Shown here: positions 1-9,899 of the stretch, piece by piece | How the letters are laid out: each line of letters begins with the position of its first letter | Numbering within the stretch: position 1 is the first letter of the stretch | The notes under the pieces: model-generated | Told to the model about the DNA's origin: nothing | Databases searched by the model: none | The model's input: only the letters and a program-made list of their open reading frames with translations | Program-made: the position numbers and the translations under genes | Source: Halictus rubicundus | Lineage: Eukaryota; Arthropoda; Insecta; Hymenoptera; Halictidae | Direction of reading: 5' to 3' | NCBI RefSeq assembly: GCF_050948215.1 | Contig: NW_027488622.1 | Coordinates: 380,501 to 444,500 of the forward strand | Length of the DNA: 64,000 nt

Positions 1-1975
1 CGAGGTAATACCGCGACCGGCGGAGGCGCGAACATTGAAGGGACCGGCGTAGTCGACACCGCAATGAGCAAAACAGCGGGTCGGAGGGGAGACTCGCGAA
101 ACAGGTAAATTTCCCATTAATTGTTCGGGAACAGCGGCTTTCTCCCGAACACAGGTGATGCAGCGGTGAATCACCTGTTTGACGAGGCTTCGAGCGCGAA
201 GGAGCCAATAGTCCTGACGAAGGGTGAGGAGAGTGAGTTGCACACCACCGTGCAAAGTCCGAAAGTGAGCCTGCTCGACGAGAAGTGTCACTAAACGATG
301 AGGAGCGAGCACGATTGGATGTTTTATCCTGTGAGGGAGAGGAGCGTGATGCAATCGTCCTCCTACCCGAATGATGCCGTCAGAATCAATAAACGCGTTG
401 AGCGAATGAAGTGGGCTTTTGGTGGAGAGGGGCAAACCTCGGATGAGAGCGCGGATCTCATCGGAGAACGCGACGGATTGGAGATGCTTTATCCAGAAGC
501 GTCTGGCAGAGGAAATGTGGTCCGCAGTGAGCGCGCGCTCTGATGCTTGTCCCGAAGGGTGGGAGCGATCCCTGCGACAGTATCGGGTAAAACGCAGAAC
601 GTAGGCTGTAACCCGAAGCAGTTTGGACCAGCTCGGAAACCGAGAGGCTAAGTCCCATTCGGGAAGAGGGGTTTCCGAGCAGTGGAATGATACTTTAACC
701 TCTGGTGGGTCAGTGTCCTCGTGAAGGAGCACTTGAGGCGGCCAGGTGGAGGCGTCGTGGTGCAACCAGACAGGGCCTTGCCACCAGAGGGGGAAATTCA
801 GAAGGTCGTCGCTGAGAAGACCGCGCGAGCCGCAGTCAGCGGGATTATCCGCGGTCGTCACATGCCTCCAACTAGCGTGCGGCAAGCGAGCTTGTATATC
901 GGCAACGCGGTGCGCGACAAAGGTCTTCCACCGAGAGGGGTGCGATTGGAGCCACGCGAGGACGACCGTTGAATCGGTCCAGCAGAAACAAGGAATGTCC
1001 CGATTGTCGAAGGAGGAGAGCACGAAGGTCACGAGGCGTGAGAGCAGTACCGCAGCCTGCAGTTCGAGTCGCGGTATGGTCATAGGGGAGAGTGGAGCGA
1101 CCTTGGACTTGCCAGCGAGCAGAGAGACGGTAACGCGACCATCGGCTGAAATGCAGCGAGCATAGACGACGGCAGCGTAAGCGACCGTCGACGCGTCCGC
1201 GAAGCCATGGATCTCCATTTGGGAATCGGCAGGAGAATGACCGGTCCAACGAGAGAGTTGAACGCCGCTTAGTAACGGGAGACGCGTATAGATCGCGTTC
1301 CAGCGGTCGAGCAGAGGAGGTGAGATCGGGTCGTCCCAACTCAGACGGAGACGCCAGAGATCCTGAATGAGTATTTTCGCACGAATGATGGCAGGCGTGA
1401 CCCATCCGAGAGGGTCGTATAATTTAGCAATAATTGAAAGAATCGTCCGCTTGGTTGAGGGGAGCGATTCGGACAACGAGACGTTGAACTGGAAGGAATC
1501 GCGAGAAGGATTCCAACTAATCCCGAGCACCTTGACGTGATCGTCAGGAGCGAGAATTTTGGAGCAGGCAAGGCCATGATCCGACGGATCGATGTCCTCA
1601 AGGAGAGCGCAATGATTGCTAGCCCATTTCCGCAGGGTCATATGAGCGCATTGTAGCAAATTATTAAGCTGAGATCGAGATTGCAGGAGAGATTGTACGT
1701 CATCGGCGCCGAAGAGAACGTCATCGACATAAATGTTCGAGCGCAAGATCGGAACTGCGAGCGGGAAACGAGAGCCCTCGTCTTCGACAAGGCGCTGGAG
1801 AACTCGAAGCGCGAGAAAAGGGGCGCACGTCATCCCATAAGTGACCGTCAAAAGTTGGAACGGAGTTGGCGCGTTTGCGGGAGACTCTTGCCAAAGGATC
1901 CGCTGATAGTCGATGTCGCGAGGATCGACGAGGATCTGACGGTACATCTTAGCGATGTCCGCTGTGTACACGTAG
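1..1975 (-). CDS. BEL-1 RT active site, RNase H and start of integrase (3' piece, partial)
   Basis: Continues the frame of the piece ending at 4508 once the insertion is removed. Reading leftward it has the RT motif YVDDVLFGADD near 1735, connection and RNase H regions (HGFADAS near 1200, CWTDSTVVLAWL near 990), then the integrase zinc region (LHGGVQLTL near 235) and the start of the catalytic core (GVDYAGPF near 50), where the window ends. No internal stop was found by eye, which suggests little decay since the insertion. It would copy RNA into cDNA and integrate it if joined to its N-terminus; here it has no start codon of its own. Partial at the window edge. Confidence 0.88.
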
Positions 1976-2140
1976 GGGTCTTATAAGCGTCAGGGACTTA
2001 TATCATGGTATAACCCTGACGCACCAACCCCTCCTTCACGTGGTAGGACCTGGACACCTTCGGGTGACTAACGGGGCTCTGGTAAGAGAGTTCCCTGCGA
2101 GAGTTCTCGCCATGCGACAACCGCAACTCTGGGAAGAGAG

Positions 2141-2322
2141 CTCTTGCGGAGTTGTCGCATGGCGGGGACCGCGGCTCTCAGAGAGCTCTGCGTGAGTTGT
2201 CGCTCTGCGACAACCGCGGCTCTCTCATTAAGAGAGTTCTGGCGGAGTCATCGCTTTTGCGATGACCGCGGCTCTCAGGGAGCCCATGCGTGTGTTATCG
2301 TTCGCGATAACCGCGGCTCTCA
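2141..2322 (+). repeat. Array of covarying hairpin units in the non-LTR 5' UTR
   Basis: About four to five imperfect units of 45-55 bases, each ending in CCGCGGCTCTC. Each can fold on itself through two arms: an outer GAGAG/CTCTC pairing and an inner arm that changes in step between units. The inner pairs are GTTGTCGC with GCGACAAC, GTCATCGC with GCGATGAC, and GTTATCG with CGATAAC. Compensatory change suggests that RNA structure, rather than sequence, is kept. Role unknown; packaging, translation control or RT recognition are possible. Confidence 0.7.
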
Positions 2323-2565
2323 CCCGGAAGACTCCCCTCTGCCGCGACGACCCACCGGATACATCCGGTGGTATGTTGCAGAACGGGAGAAACGGGGGGC
2401 TTACCTTAACCGGTCGGCCTAACGGGGAGGCGAACCCCTTGAACAAACCCTTAACCTCTAAGCTGAGAACGCGGCGAAAGAGGTCCTGTGTTTACACGGG
2501 CGGTCGGTGGGTCCATCGACCATTAGCGCAAACCTCAGGATACCAGGCGAAACCTGAGCGTAAAA

Positions 2566-4077
2566 ATGCCTTCTCCCCGGAAAGGGCGTAACCCGGGGAG
2601 CGACCGTCTTTCGTCCCTACTCGTGGGAACAATTATGAACTCAATAACTAAAATACAAAACAAAACGAAGAAGACGGGAGGCAAGAAAGGAAAGAAAGGA
2701 GGAAAGAAGACGGAGGTGAAGAAGGAAACGACCCAGGCACAAGGGGACACAGCTAGTGCCTGGGAAGATGTAATGGACTCAGGAGAGTCGGACCCAGAAC
2801 TGGGATTTGAGGAATTTTCATGGGGAGACATCCCCATAAACAGAAAAAGGAAGAACAAGCACTCAGACGACTCGTGTGACGAGTCACTGAGACAGCTTAA
2901 AGAAGTAAAGATTGAGTTGGTGAGGTTCGATGGCATGCCATTGAACGCAGAAGAACGCCTCAGAAGTTTCTTCAGGGGACTCACAGAGCCCCATCGAAGC
3001 AGCGGCGAAGAACTCCTCGACACCCTACTTAGGGAACACGAGGAGGTAGAGACGGAAGCAAGAGAGTTCAGGATTGAACTCGGCAGGGACAACAAGTCCC
3101 TTAGAGAAAAATTAGACGCACTAAGGGAGCAGCGCTCCGTGCAAGACACCGTTATCGAAAAGATAACGGAAAAGCTGAACGAGTTATCAGCAAAGATAGA
3201 CAAGCTTTCGTCCGAGAGGAGCAGTGCTCAAGAGGCCCCGTCCTCTAAGCCGCTCCTGTACTCGGACATCATTAAGGCAAACAGAGCAACAAAGCAAGTG
3301 GCCAAACGGACCCCCGTAGCTAAGTCCAAGCCAGCTGCAGCCATCTACCCGGTAAAGGGTAGCAAAATTAAGACCAGCGATGAAACCAAGAAGGTCCTGT
3401 CGGATTGTATCAATCCGACAGAACAGAAGATCAGAATCCGGAACCTGAGGAAACTCGGGAACTCCGGCATTCTTATAGAGACAGAAACAGCTGAGGACCT
3501 TGAGCAAGTCCTCAGCAACGAGAAACTACAAAAGGTAGTAGACATTGGTCCCCTCCCCAAGAGGAGACCAAAAATCATAATATTTGGAATCCCCTCGGAG
3601 ACATCCGAGGAGGAAATCCAAAAAGCAATCCAGAATCAGAACCTGGAACTTGACTCGAAGGCAAAATTAGAAGAGGAGTTTAAACTCCTCTTCAAAACAG
3701 GCAAGAAGGACTGTGAAACCACCAATTGGGTGGCGGAAGTGTCAACGAAGACCCGGAAAATCCTGCTGGACAGGAACCGGGTCTTTATAGGGTTCCAAGC
3801 CTACGGGCTAAAAGATTATATAGCTGCAACGAGGTGTTTCAAATGCCAGTCATTTGGACACGTTGCAAAACATTGCAGAGCAAAGATCGACACGTGCGGG
3901 CACTGCGGCAAAGACGGGCATAATTATGACAAATGCCCGTCCAAACAAGAGAAGCCTACTTGCATTAACTGCAAGAGAGCAGGAAGACCAGCCAATCACG
4001 GGCTGAGAGAAAAGAGCTGTCCGGCGTTTAAACACGCTATGGAACTATGCCTTAGCAGAATAGACTTCGGCACATAG
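2566..4077 (+). CDS. Non-LTR ORF1, Gag-like nucleic-acid-binding protein with three zinc knuckles
   Basis: A 503-residue intact ORF starting at the ATG at 2566 and ending TAG at 4077. The N-terminal half is Lys/Glu-rich and low complexity, with a likely coiled coil around residues 140-220 (heptad-like Leu/Lys/Glu pattern). A conserved block around residues 285-345 carries RIRNLRKLGNSGILIET and PKIIIFGIPSE, typical of ORF1 proteins of the Jockey/R1/I superfamily. Three CCHC-type knuckles follow near the C-terminus: CFKCQSFGHVAKHC, CGHCGKDGHNYDKC, and a third starting CINCKRAG. It would coat element RNA in a ribonucleoprotein. No ORF2 follows, so the RT must come from another element. Confidence 0.85.
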   Translation: MPSPRKGRNPGSDRLSSLLVGTIMNSITKIQNKTKKTGGKKGKKGGKKTEVKKETTQAQGDTASAWEDVMDSGESDPELGFEEFSWGDIPINRKRKNKHSDDSCDESLRQLKEVKIELVRFDGMPLNAEERLRSFFRGLTEPHRSSGEELLDTLLREHEEVETEAREFRIELGRDNKSLREKLDALREQRSVQDTVIEKITEKLNELSAKIDKLSSERSSAQEAPSSKPLLYSDIIKANRATKQVAKRTPVAKSKPAAAIYPVKGSKIKTSDETKKVLSDCINPTEQKIRIRNLRKLGNSGILIETETAEDLEQVLSNEKLQKVVDIGPLPKRRPKIIIFGIPSETSEEEIQKAIQNQNLELDSKAKLEEEFKLLFKTGKKDCETTNWVAEVSTKTRKILLDRNRVFIGFQAYGLKDYIAATRCFKCQSFGHVAKHCRAKIDTCGHCGKDGHNYDKCPSKQEKPTCINCKRAGRPANHGLREKSCPAFKHAMELCLSRIDFGT

Positions 4078-4507
4078 GAAACAGGCAAAAACAACCCTGA
4101 CGATCCTTCGCAGGTAATACCTCAACAACTGGGTATTCGGGATCGTAAGGTGAAATAGTCATGAGAACGGCTACCACACCGTTGACGAAACCTGCTAGAG
4201 ACCGAGCGCTAAGCTGGTAACTCCGCCTCCTCGTGGCCCCCGCTGGTAACGCTCCTGGGTCGGCGCAAGTCGATTCGGTAGCGGCTAAGCGAGTTACTTC
4301 CCGTACGGGACGGTCTACCTTTGTGATGATCCTTAATTGGTGAACGAGGGGTTTTTCCAATGCCCAAGTCCACAACATCTACGGGCTGTTTCCTTTGCAA
4401 CTGATGGAGCTAGGGGTAGAGAGCCTAACATGAACGGCTGACTTTTCCGGTATGGGGCGAATCCCCGAGGTACGGAACTCCCCTCACGGGGGGTGGTCAA
4501 TACTACA
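4078..4507 (+). other. Structured 3' UTR of the gag-only non-LTR element
   Basis: No ORF. Several short inverted repeats are visible: GATCC...GGATC with AATACC/GGGTATT inside about 4100-4147, and GGGGCGAATCCCC near the end. The element ends ...GGTCAATACTACA without poly(A), so 3' recognition is probably structural. Confidence 0.5.
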
Positions 4508-6922
4508 TGTGTACACGTAGCGAAAGTTCCGCCACCGTAAGATTACGGAGGGAAGGTCCGACTGTAACTTCGGGCCTGGAAACAGGTGGTCATTCAATGA
4601 CGTGCCGTCTGAGGTGACGCTTGAAGCATTGAAGACTACGCGTAGGTGCGTAGTCGCGCTACCTTCGCGGAGGACGGGGTGATGGGGTATGTAAACGCAC
4701 TGCGGAGAGGGTTGAGCAGACGAGAGAGCGCGTCGCATATGACCCATTTCTTCGTATTCACGGAGAAAGGTCCGATACTCCAGAGCGAGAGAGGGCTTTG
4801 ACGAAAGCTTGCGATGGAGCGATCTACTAACCTTCGCGGCAACCGAGTAGGAGTGTCCGATTCTGATCGGAGGACCGTCGCGAAAGGGAAGACGGACCAC
4901 GTAGCGGCCGTCGGCCGTTCGTGTAGTGTTGGCGCGGAAATGAGCTTCGCATTGCTCTTCGTCTAGCGTGAGGAGAGTCCGACGAGGGATTTCCTCAATT
5001 TCCCAGAATCGAGTCAAATCGTGGGAAAGAGTGTCCTCTGGAATGCAGTGATGCATTGAGAGGCGAGATGCTGCGTGTGGAGAAGCGCGAGAACGGAAAG
5101 CGTCGCGATCCGGGCGCGAGCAGGATCCAGAAATAATCCAGCCGAAAACGCTATCTTGAGCGATCGGGTGTCCTCGTGGGCCTTTACGCACGCCGTCGAG
5201 TATGAGGTCAGCGTAGACGTCCGCGCCGAGGATGAGATGGATCGCGGAGGAACTGAATGGGTCTGGATCCGCCCAATTGAGATGCGAGAGATGCGCGAGA
5301 GAACGCGAGTCGAGAAGACGCTTCGGAGAATACGTCGAGAGCGACGGAAGCACGAGAGCGACCGCGGAGATCGTAGGGATCGAGGATGTCCGGGGTGACA
5401 CGCGGAGGCGCACAGCGTGACGCACTCGACCGGCATGCACGCCACCGACGGTCGAAATCGAGGTCTCGACCCGGAGGCGTTTCGCGCGCAGGAGGGAAAC
5501 CATAGCTTCAGTAATGAAGCTCGCCTCTGATCCTTGGTCGATTAACGCGCGAACAGGGATCGATTGGCCCGACGGGACGTGAACTTGGACCCACGCGGTG
5601 GCGAGCAAGACGGCGGAGCGCGGCTCGGTCAGAGTGGACGCAAGATGAGAATTCACCTCTGGAAGAGGTGTCGATACCGGAGAAATCGACGCTGGGAGAG
5701 CCTCAGTGTCGTGGAGGAGTGAATGGTGTCGGTTATGACACACGCGGCACGTATATTTGCTCGGGCAATCCCGTACAAGATGCTTTGAGCTTAAGCAATT
5801 TTCGCATCTCGCGGAACGGTGTACGAGATCGCGCCGTTCGCGAGGGCTGCGTGCTTTAAATTGCGAACAAGAGCTGAGCATATGCGAAGCTCGACAGACG
5901 GGGCACGGAGGATTAGAGGTTTTATCCGACGGAGACGCAGTGGCGACATGGACGCGAGATCGACCGGCAGAGGACCGACTCGATGCGGCGGGAGACGCAG
6001 AAGAGTTCGCCGATGCACTGGGCGCGAATTCCTCGAGGGCGCGAACGCGAGAGTCGATGAATTTCGTCAGTGAGTCGAACGAAGGAGACTCGGCATCGTC
6101 ACCTGTCTTGATTTTCCATGCCTTGCGAGTCGGCGCGTCCAACTTTTGTGACACGATATAAACGAGAAAGTCGTTCCAGAGATCGGCTGGGCCACGCCCG
6201 AGATTTTGAAGTGACGCTACAATAGTCGAAACACGGTCGCGTAGATTCTGAAGGTCGGACGCGGACTCACGAGGCAGCGCTGGCAAAGCGAGTAGTGACG
6301 TCAGATGCGAACTGAGGAGACGCCGAGGATTTTCGTAACGCGCGGTGAGCGCGTTCCACGCGATCTCAAAGTTGTCGGCCGTCACGGGGAGATTCCCGAC
6401 GCATTCGAGGGCACGGCCCTTGAGCGACGACACGAGATAATGGAGGCGCGTGACCTTCGCGAGTGATTGATTCGCGATAATGAGCGCGGTGAAACGATCG
6501 CGGAACGTCTCCCACGCTTCATAACGGCCGTCGAATTCAGGTAACTGAATGCTCGGCAGGTGCGGAGCGGCGGTCGTGGGACTCGCTTGTCCGTCGGAAG
6601 AATAATTAGGACGACTTACAGAAGCGCCGGTGAGCTCGTCGAGCACGGCTTGCATGGAGGCCAGAGCATCGAGGTACGTTTCCTCCGTCGTCGAGAAAGA
6701 GTCATCGGAGAAGTACGGAAGCGCAGCTTTCTTGTCCGATGAGGTGGAGGCGAGGAGTCGAGCGTGCCCGGCCTCGAACTGCGTCCAGTTGGCCTTCAGA
6801 TGGTCCATCCGAGTCAGCAATGTCGAGCGGGTCCATTTTGCCTTCCCCAATTTATTGAGGTTGACGAGCGCGCGCTCGATCGCGCGCTGCGCCAACAGCT
6901 GACGTTCGAGGACTTCCTCCAT
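4508..6922 (-). CDS. BEL-1 Gag, protease and N-terminal reverse transcriptase (5' piece of split ORF)
   Basis: Starts at the ATG at 6922-6920, just downstream of the primer site. The N-terminal third is BEL/Pao Gag (DUF1759-like), followed by clustered C-x2-C zinc-knuckle motifs at roughly residues 340-395. An aspartic protease follows (DUF1758-like; the motif reads ALIDQGSEASFIT, a D-x-G-S form normal for the family). The RT fingers reach the motif RYVYT, where the frame is broken by the non-LTR insertion; the frame then runs into the insert and stops at 4484. The product would be a cytoplasmic Gag with a truncated Pol lacking the RT active site, so this copy should be non-autonomous as it stands. 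Family identity is secure. Confidence 0.9.
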
Positions 6923-6971
6923 AATGCGCGAGCTCTCTCTCGTTTCTTACTGACCACGTGGATGTTTGCGA

Positions 6972-6988
6972 TCCGGCTCGAAGGACCA
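6972..6988 (-). other. BEL-1 primer-binding site, tRNA-Tyr type
   Basis: The minus strand reads TGGTCCTTCGAGCCGGA, complementary to the 3' end of insect tRNA-Tyr including CCA. The tRNA match is from memory of that tRNA's acceptor end. The same 17-mer is in BEL-3 and, with one change, in BEL-2. Confidence 0.8.
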
Positions 6989-6991
6989 GAA

Positions 6992-7513
6992 TGTTTCGGC
7001 GTCGACCGACGGTCGGAGCAGCCTGCTGCCGGGACCACTCAGATTTGAGCGCGCAAACAAATCCACAGGATGGGTCAATGAGAGGTTGAGACAGAGAGAG
7101 AGAGAGCGAGGATTAAAGGTGGAACTGCACTTTTAATAGAGTACTCGCACTTACAATGCGCCGTGAGAGGCGCGAGCCGGCGGACGAGCGGAGATCTTGA
7201 GCGAGCCAACTTCTGCCGTCGGATCGCGAAGCGGAGATCTTGAACGACACGAAACACGTGCCGTCGCGAGGCGGAAATCTTCGACGCGAACGACGGAGAT
7301 CTTGGCGCGAAGCAGAAGGCTCGTAACGCGGCGCGAAAGAGCGCGAGGAAAATACAAACGAGTGTTTTGAGAGCGCGAGAGATCAGCGAACGGGCGCGAG
7401 AACTAGTACAGTACTATTCGAATATACCTTGACGACTGACGAAAGTTACAAGAGCGATGCGAGAGGCGAACATGAAGAGAGCGAGAAGGCACGCGCAGGT
7501 GCCTTAAATCACA
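6992..7513 (-). repeat. BEL-1 5' LTR (outer edge approximate)
   Basis: The inner edge is firm: the LTR ends in ACA (plus-strand TGT at 6992), three bases from the primer-binding site. The outer edge at about 7513 is inferred from a terminal TGTGATTTAAGG on the minus strand. That gives 522 bases, close to the 474- and 506-base LTRs of BEL-3 and BEL-2. The partner LTR is outside the window, so this edge cannot be confirmed. The transcription start for BEL-1 should lie here. Confidence 0.6.
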
Positions 7514-7960
7514 AGGACCATCGAATGTGGAGCACCGTGATTGGTGCTCCCGAATCGGATAATCCTTGTTTGTCTCGATTTGAAGGATTCAAGCGTTGAA
7601 ATCCGGTCAATTAGAGCGACACGCGTTCTTGCCGCGTGTTGACATACGAGACAAAAACCGTATGAAACAGCGGTCGCCCGCCAAGACAATAGCCGCCGAA
7701 TTCCAACGCTTGAATCCTGAACACATATCACTGCCAGAAAGTACTGCCTCTTCCGTATATGGACGAGGAAAGGTATAAAGTCCATTAAAGTTGACAGAGA
7801 TGACGAATTTTGGCAACATAAAATGGAGCCAAAATTGACGCGCTTTTATATAGATTGTATGTTGCCCGAAATAGTTGACAGTAGATATACGAGAGGCATG
7901 TCCATTCGGGAGCCCCAATATATTATCGAAGCAATACAAAATTCACAAAGAAAAAGAAAA
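7514..7960. other. No gene seen; imperfect inverted repeat
   Basis: An imperfect inverted repeat pairs GGATTCAAGCGTTGAAATCC (from about 7583) with CCAACGCTTGAATCC (about 7698-7712). It resembles a small foldback sequence. Short ORFs here look random. Confidence 0.4.
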
Positions 7961-8360
7961 GTTGCAACTGTTCGACTTTGAGCTGCACTTATTAGTGCAG
8001 CATCACTCACTCGATCAGCTGGTAATAAGAAATTTTAAAGTTATTACAATTACAGATCAAGGATCGTATATGATTCAAAACCTGTTCAACGTCGAATTGC
8101 ACACATGCAAAAAAGTGTGCAGTATCGCTGATTCCATCAGCGAATGAAAATAATATTCAAATATTATACAGTTGCAACTATTCGACGTCGAATTGCACAT
8201 ACTAGTGCAGTACCACTGACTCGATCAGCTGGTAATATGAAATTATAAAGTTACTACAATTATAGCCCAAGGATCGTATGTGATCCAAAAGCTGTTCGAC
8301 GTCGAACTGCACACATGCAAATAAGTGTGCAGAATCGCTGATTCATTTCAGCGACATTTT
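7961..8360 (+). repeat. 210-base direct duplication made of small hairpins
   Basis: GTTGCAACT(G/A)TTCGAC occurs at 7961 and 8171, and each copy has a related half-unit (CTGTTC(A/G)ACGTCGAA(T/C)TGCAC at about 8082 and 8292). Each half-unit has a hairpin such as GCTGCAC-ttatta-GTGCAGC or TTGCACAC...GTGTGCA(G/A). There are four hairpins in all. Confidence 0.65.
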
Positions 8361-8375
8361 TGGCATGGTAACAAT

Positions 8376-8816
8376 GGCCGACAGCTCTCCGCCTCACCCA
8401 GATTCCGAGGCGACAATGGATGCAGCATCAGCTGCTAATATAAGTAGACAAATGCAATTTTACTTTTCACACTGTCGCGTGGATTTCAACATTTTTCTCT
8501 TTTTCTATATTTGATTTCTGTTTCAGTTGCAGCCACGAATCATCTGGGCTGCTTCGTCGTCGAGACGATGAAGGACCACACTGGCCGATTGCTCTCCGCC
8601 TCACCCAGATTCCGAGGCGATAGTGGAAAGCCAGAGAAAGTATTCGACGAGCCACTATTGGTGAGTTACCGAAGCCACATATGTTTGTACAAAATAACAA
8701 AATATTTGTTAGATTGCTTCTTTTTAATTTACATTTTACATGTTTCAGAACAAGCTGAGGCGGGGTATCAAAAGGAACTCCCACTGAAGAGGCGGCCACG
8801 GCAGCCGCATCATTAA
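8376..8816 (+). CDS. Weak candidate for the 3' exons of a small spliced gene, or a gene fragment
   Basis: A possible exon opens after TTTCTGTTTCAG (about 8525). It reads through MKDHTGRLLSASPRF to ...FDEPLL, then a good donor GTGAGT at about 8661 and acceptor TTTCAG ending near 8748. The next exon continues in phase to ...KLRRGIKRNSH and a stop near 8788; AATAAA follows near 8985. Upstream, an ATG near 8373 opens a short frame containing the same DNA motif (CTCTCCGCCTCACCCAGATT) that recurs at about 8590, but I could not find a convincing donor for it. I do not recognise the protein. It could be a pseudogene or a chance arrangement. Confidence 0.25.
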
Positions 8817-9160
8817 TTTTACAATTTATTAATTATTTTAAAATTGTAATTTATTTATATTCTTTTTTATATATTTTATAATATTTATATTTTTTCGTCT
8901 ATTTATATTTATATTCTATTATATTCACGTTTATATGTTTATTCTTTTTTTAATGTACGATTGTTTGTATTTTTCTTTTTTCGAATAAAAAAAATTATAT
9001 TTATTCGTCGGATAAATTCTCGTCGAATAAAGATACTTTCTTTATTCGAACATTCCAATGAAGAATAAAAATTTTTTTATCTTTTATTAGTTAATCGAAA
9101 TTTTTATGTAGATAAATATTTTGCCCAACTCTGCCATTTTGCATTATCCCGAAATAACAT
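8817..9160. other. AT-rich stretch, no gene seen
   Basis: Long T/A runs with several AATAAA motifs. If the preceding candidate is real, this would be its 3' UTR. Otherwise nothing is recognised. Confidence 0.4.
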
Positions 9161-9161
9161 A

Positions 9162-9460
9162 CGGATTCCGAACCCTTGAGATTCTCGGAAATACACGTAC
9201 ACGCCGACTTAGCGGTGTGTGACTGTGTCGAGGCAACGTGTTTACGTTGTCGGCCACACGTCATCCCGGACCCTTGCTATTCTCATTGATACACGTACGC
9301 GCCGACCTAGCGGTGTGTGAGTGTGTCGAGGCAACGTGTTTACGATGTCGGCCACACGACATCCCGGACCCTTGCTAGTCTCATCGGTACACGTACACGC
9401 CGACTTGGCGGTGTGTGAGTGTGCCGCGACACGGCTGTTCGAACGAAGCTACGGCAGGGC
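9162..9460 (+). repeat. 98-base tandem repeat, three copies
   Basis: CCCTTG recurs at 9173, 9271 and 9369 (period 98). The units share CACGTAC(A/G)CGCCGAC(T/C)T(A/G)GCGGTGTGTGA and TTTACG(A/T)TGTCGGCCACACG. The copies are imperfect, so not very recent. No coding potential shared between copies. Confidence 0.85.
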
Positions 9461-9890
9461 CGTCGTTTACGATGTCGACCACGCGTTCCCAGATCGCCTC
9501 TCTGACGGGCATCATGCGACCGAATAATGGAAAATGTTGCTCGAAAACGCAAAAGTAGGACCTGCCGGTGGTCAAGCGATCTAGATTTATCCTTCGTCTA
9601 CCGCTTTTGACCACTGACAGGCCCCACCTTTGTATTATAGAGTCAGTAATCGCCGCCTCCCGAAACCTTGCTATTCTCATCGCGGCACGGCTGTTCGAAC
9701 GAAGCTTACGGCAGCGCCGTTGTTTACGATGTCTGAATTTTGCAAATTACGCCTAGAAAACGCAAAAGTAGGACCTGCCGGTAGTCAAGCGATCTAGATT
9801 TATCTTTTATCTAACGCTTTTCACCCTTGAAAAGCCCGATCTTTGCATTATCGGGCCATAAATCGTGGCCTCCCGAACCCTTGCAACCTT
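9428..9890 (+). repeat. Roughly 240-base duplication with a palindromic core
   Basis: The segment from GCACGGCTGTTCGAACGAAG (about 9430) to about 9660 recurs from about 9684 to 9890. Both copies contain AACGCAAAAGTAGGACCTGC, and each copy contains a foldback: AAAGTAGGACCTGCCGGTGG near the start pairs imperfectly with the complement near CCACTGACAGGCCCCACCTT. This suggests a small hairpin (MITE-like) unit duplicated with its flanks. Confidence 0.6.
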
Positions 9891-9899
9891 GTACGATCT

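Larger units (their letters stand above)
1976..4507 (+). mobile_element. Gag-only (ORF2-less) non-LTR retrotransposon inserted in BEL-1
   Basis: A 2532-base insert bounded by an exact 13-base target duplication, TGTGTACACGTAG, at 1963-1975 and 4508-4520. It begins with a 9-bp stem-loop (about 1987-2022), then an array of hairpins, one gag-like ORF (2566-4077) and about 430 bases of structured 3' UTR. No endonuclease or reverse transcriptase is encoded, and no long poly(A) tail is present. The TSD length fits target-primed reverse transcription by a Jockey/R1-type element. It could be a non-autonomous family or an internally deleted copy; the clean ORF1 favours recent mobilisation in trans. 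Confidence 0.85.
1..7513 (-). mobile_element. BEL-1, BEL/Pao LTR retrotransposon, cut by window start
   Basis: On the minus strand this runs 5' LTR (about 6992-7513), primer-binding site (6972-6988), Gag-protease-RT (6922 down to 4508), then RT-RNase H-integrase start (1975 down to 1). The block 1976-4507 is a foreign insertion. Removing it with one 13-base TSD copy keeps a single open frame of about 1459 codons to the window edge, ending just inside the integrase core. No stop was seen by eye in 1-1975. The 3' LTR and most of the integrase lie outside the window. The order and motifs are diagnostic of BEL/Pao. The element looks recently competent before the insertion. Confidence 0.92.
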
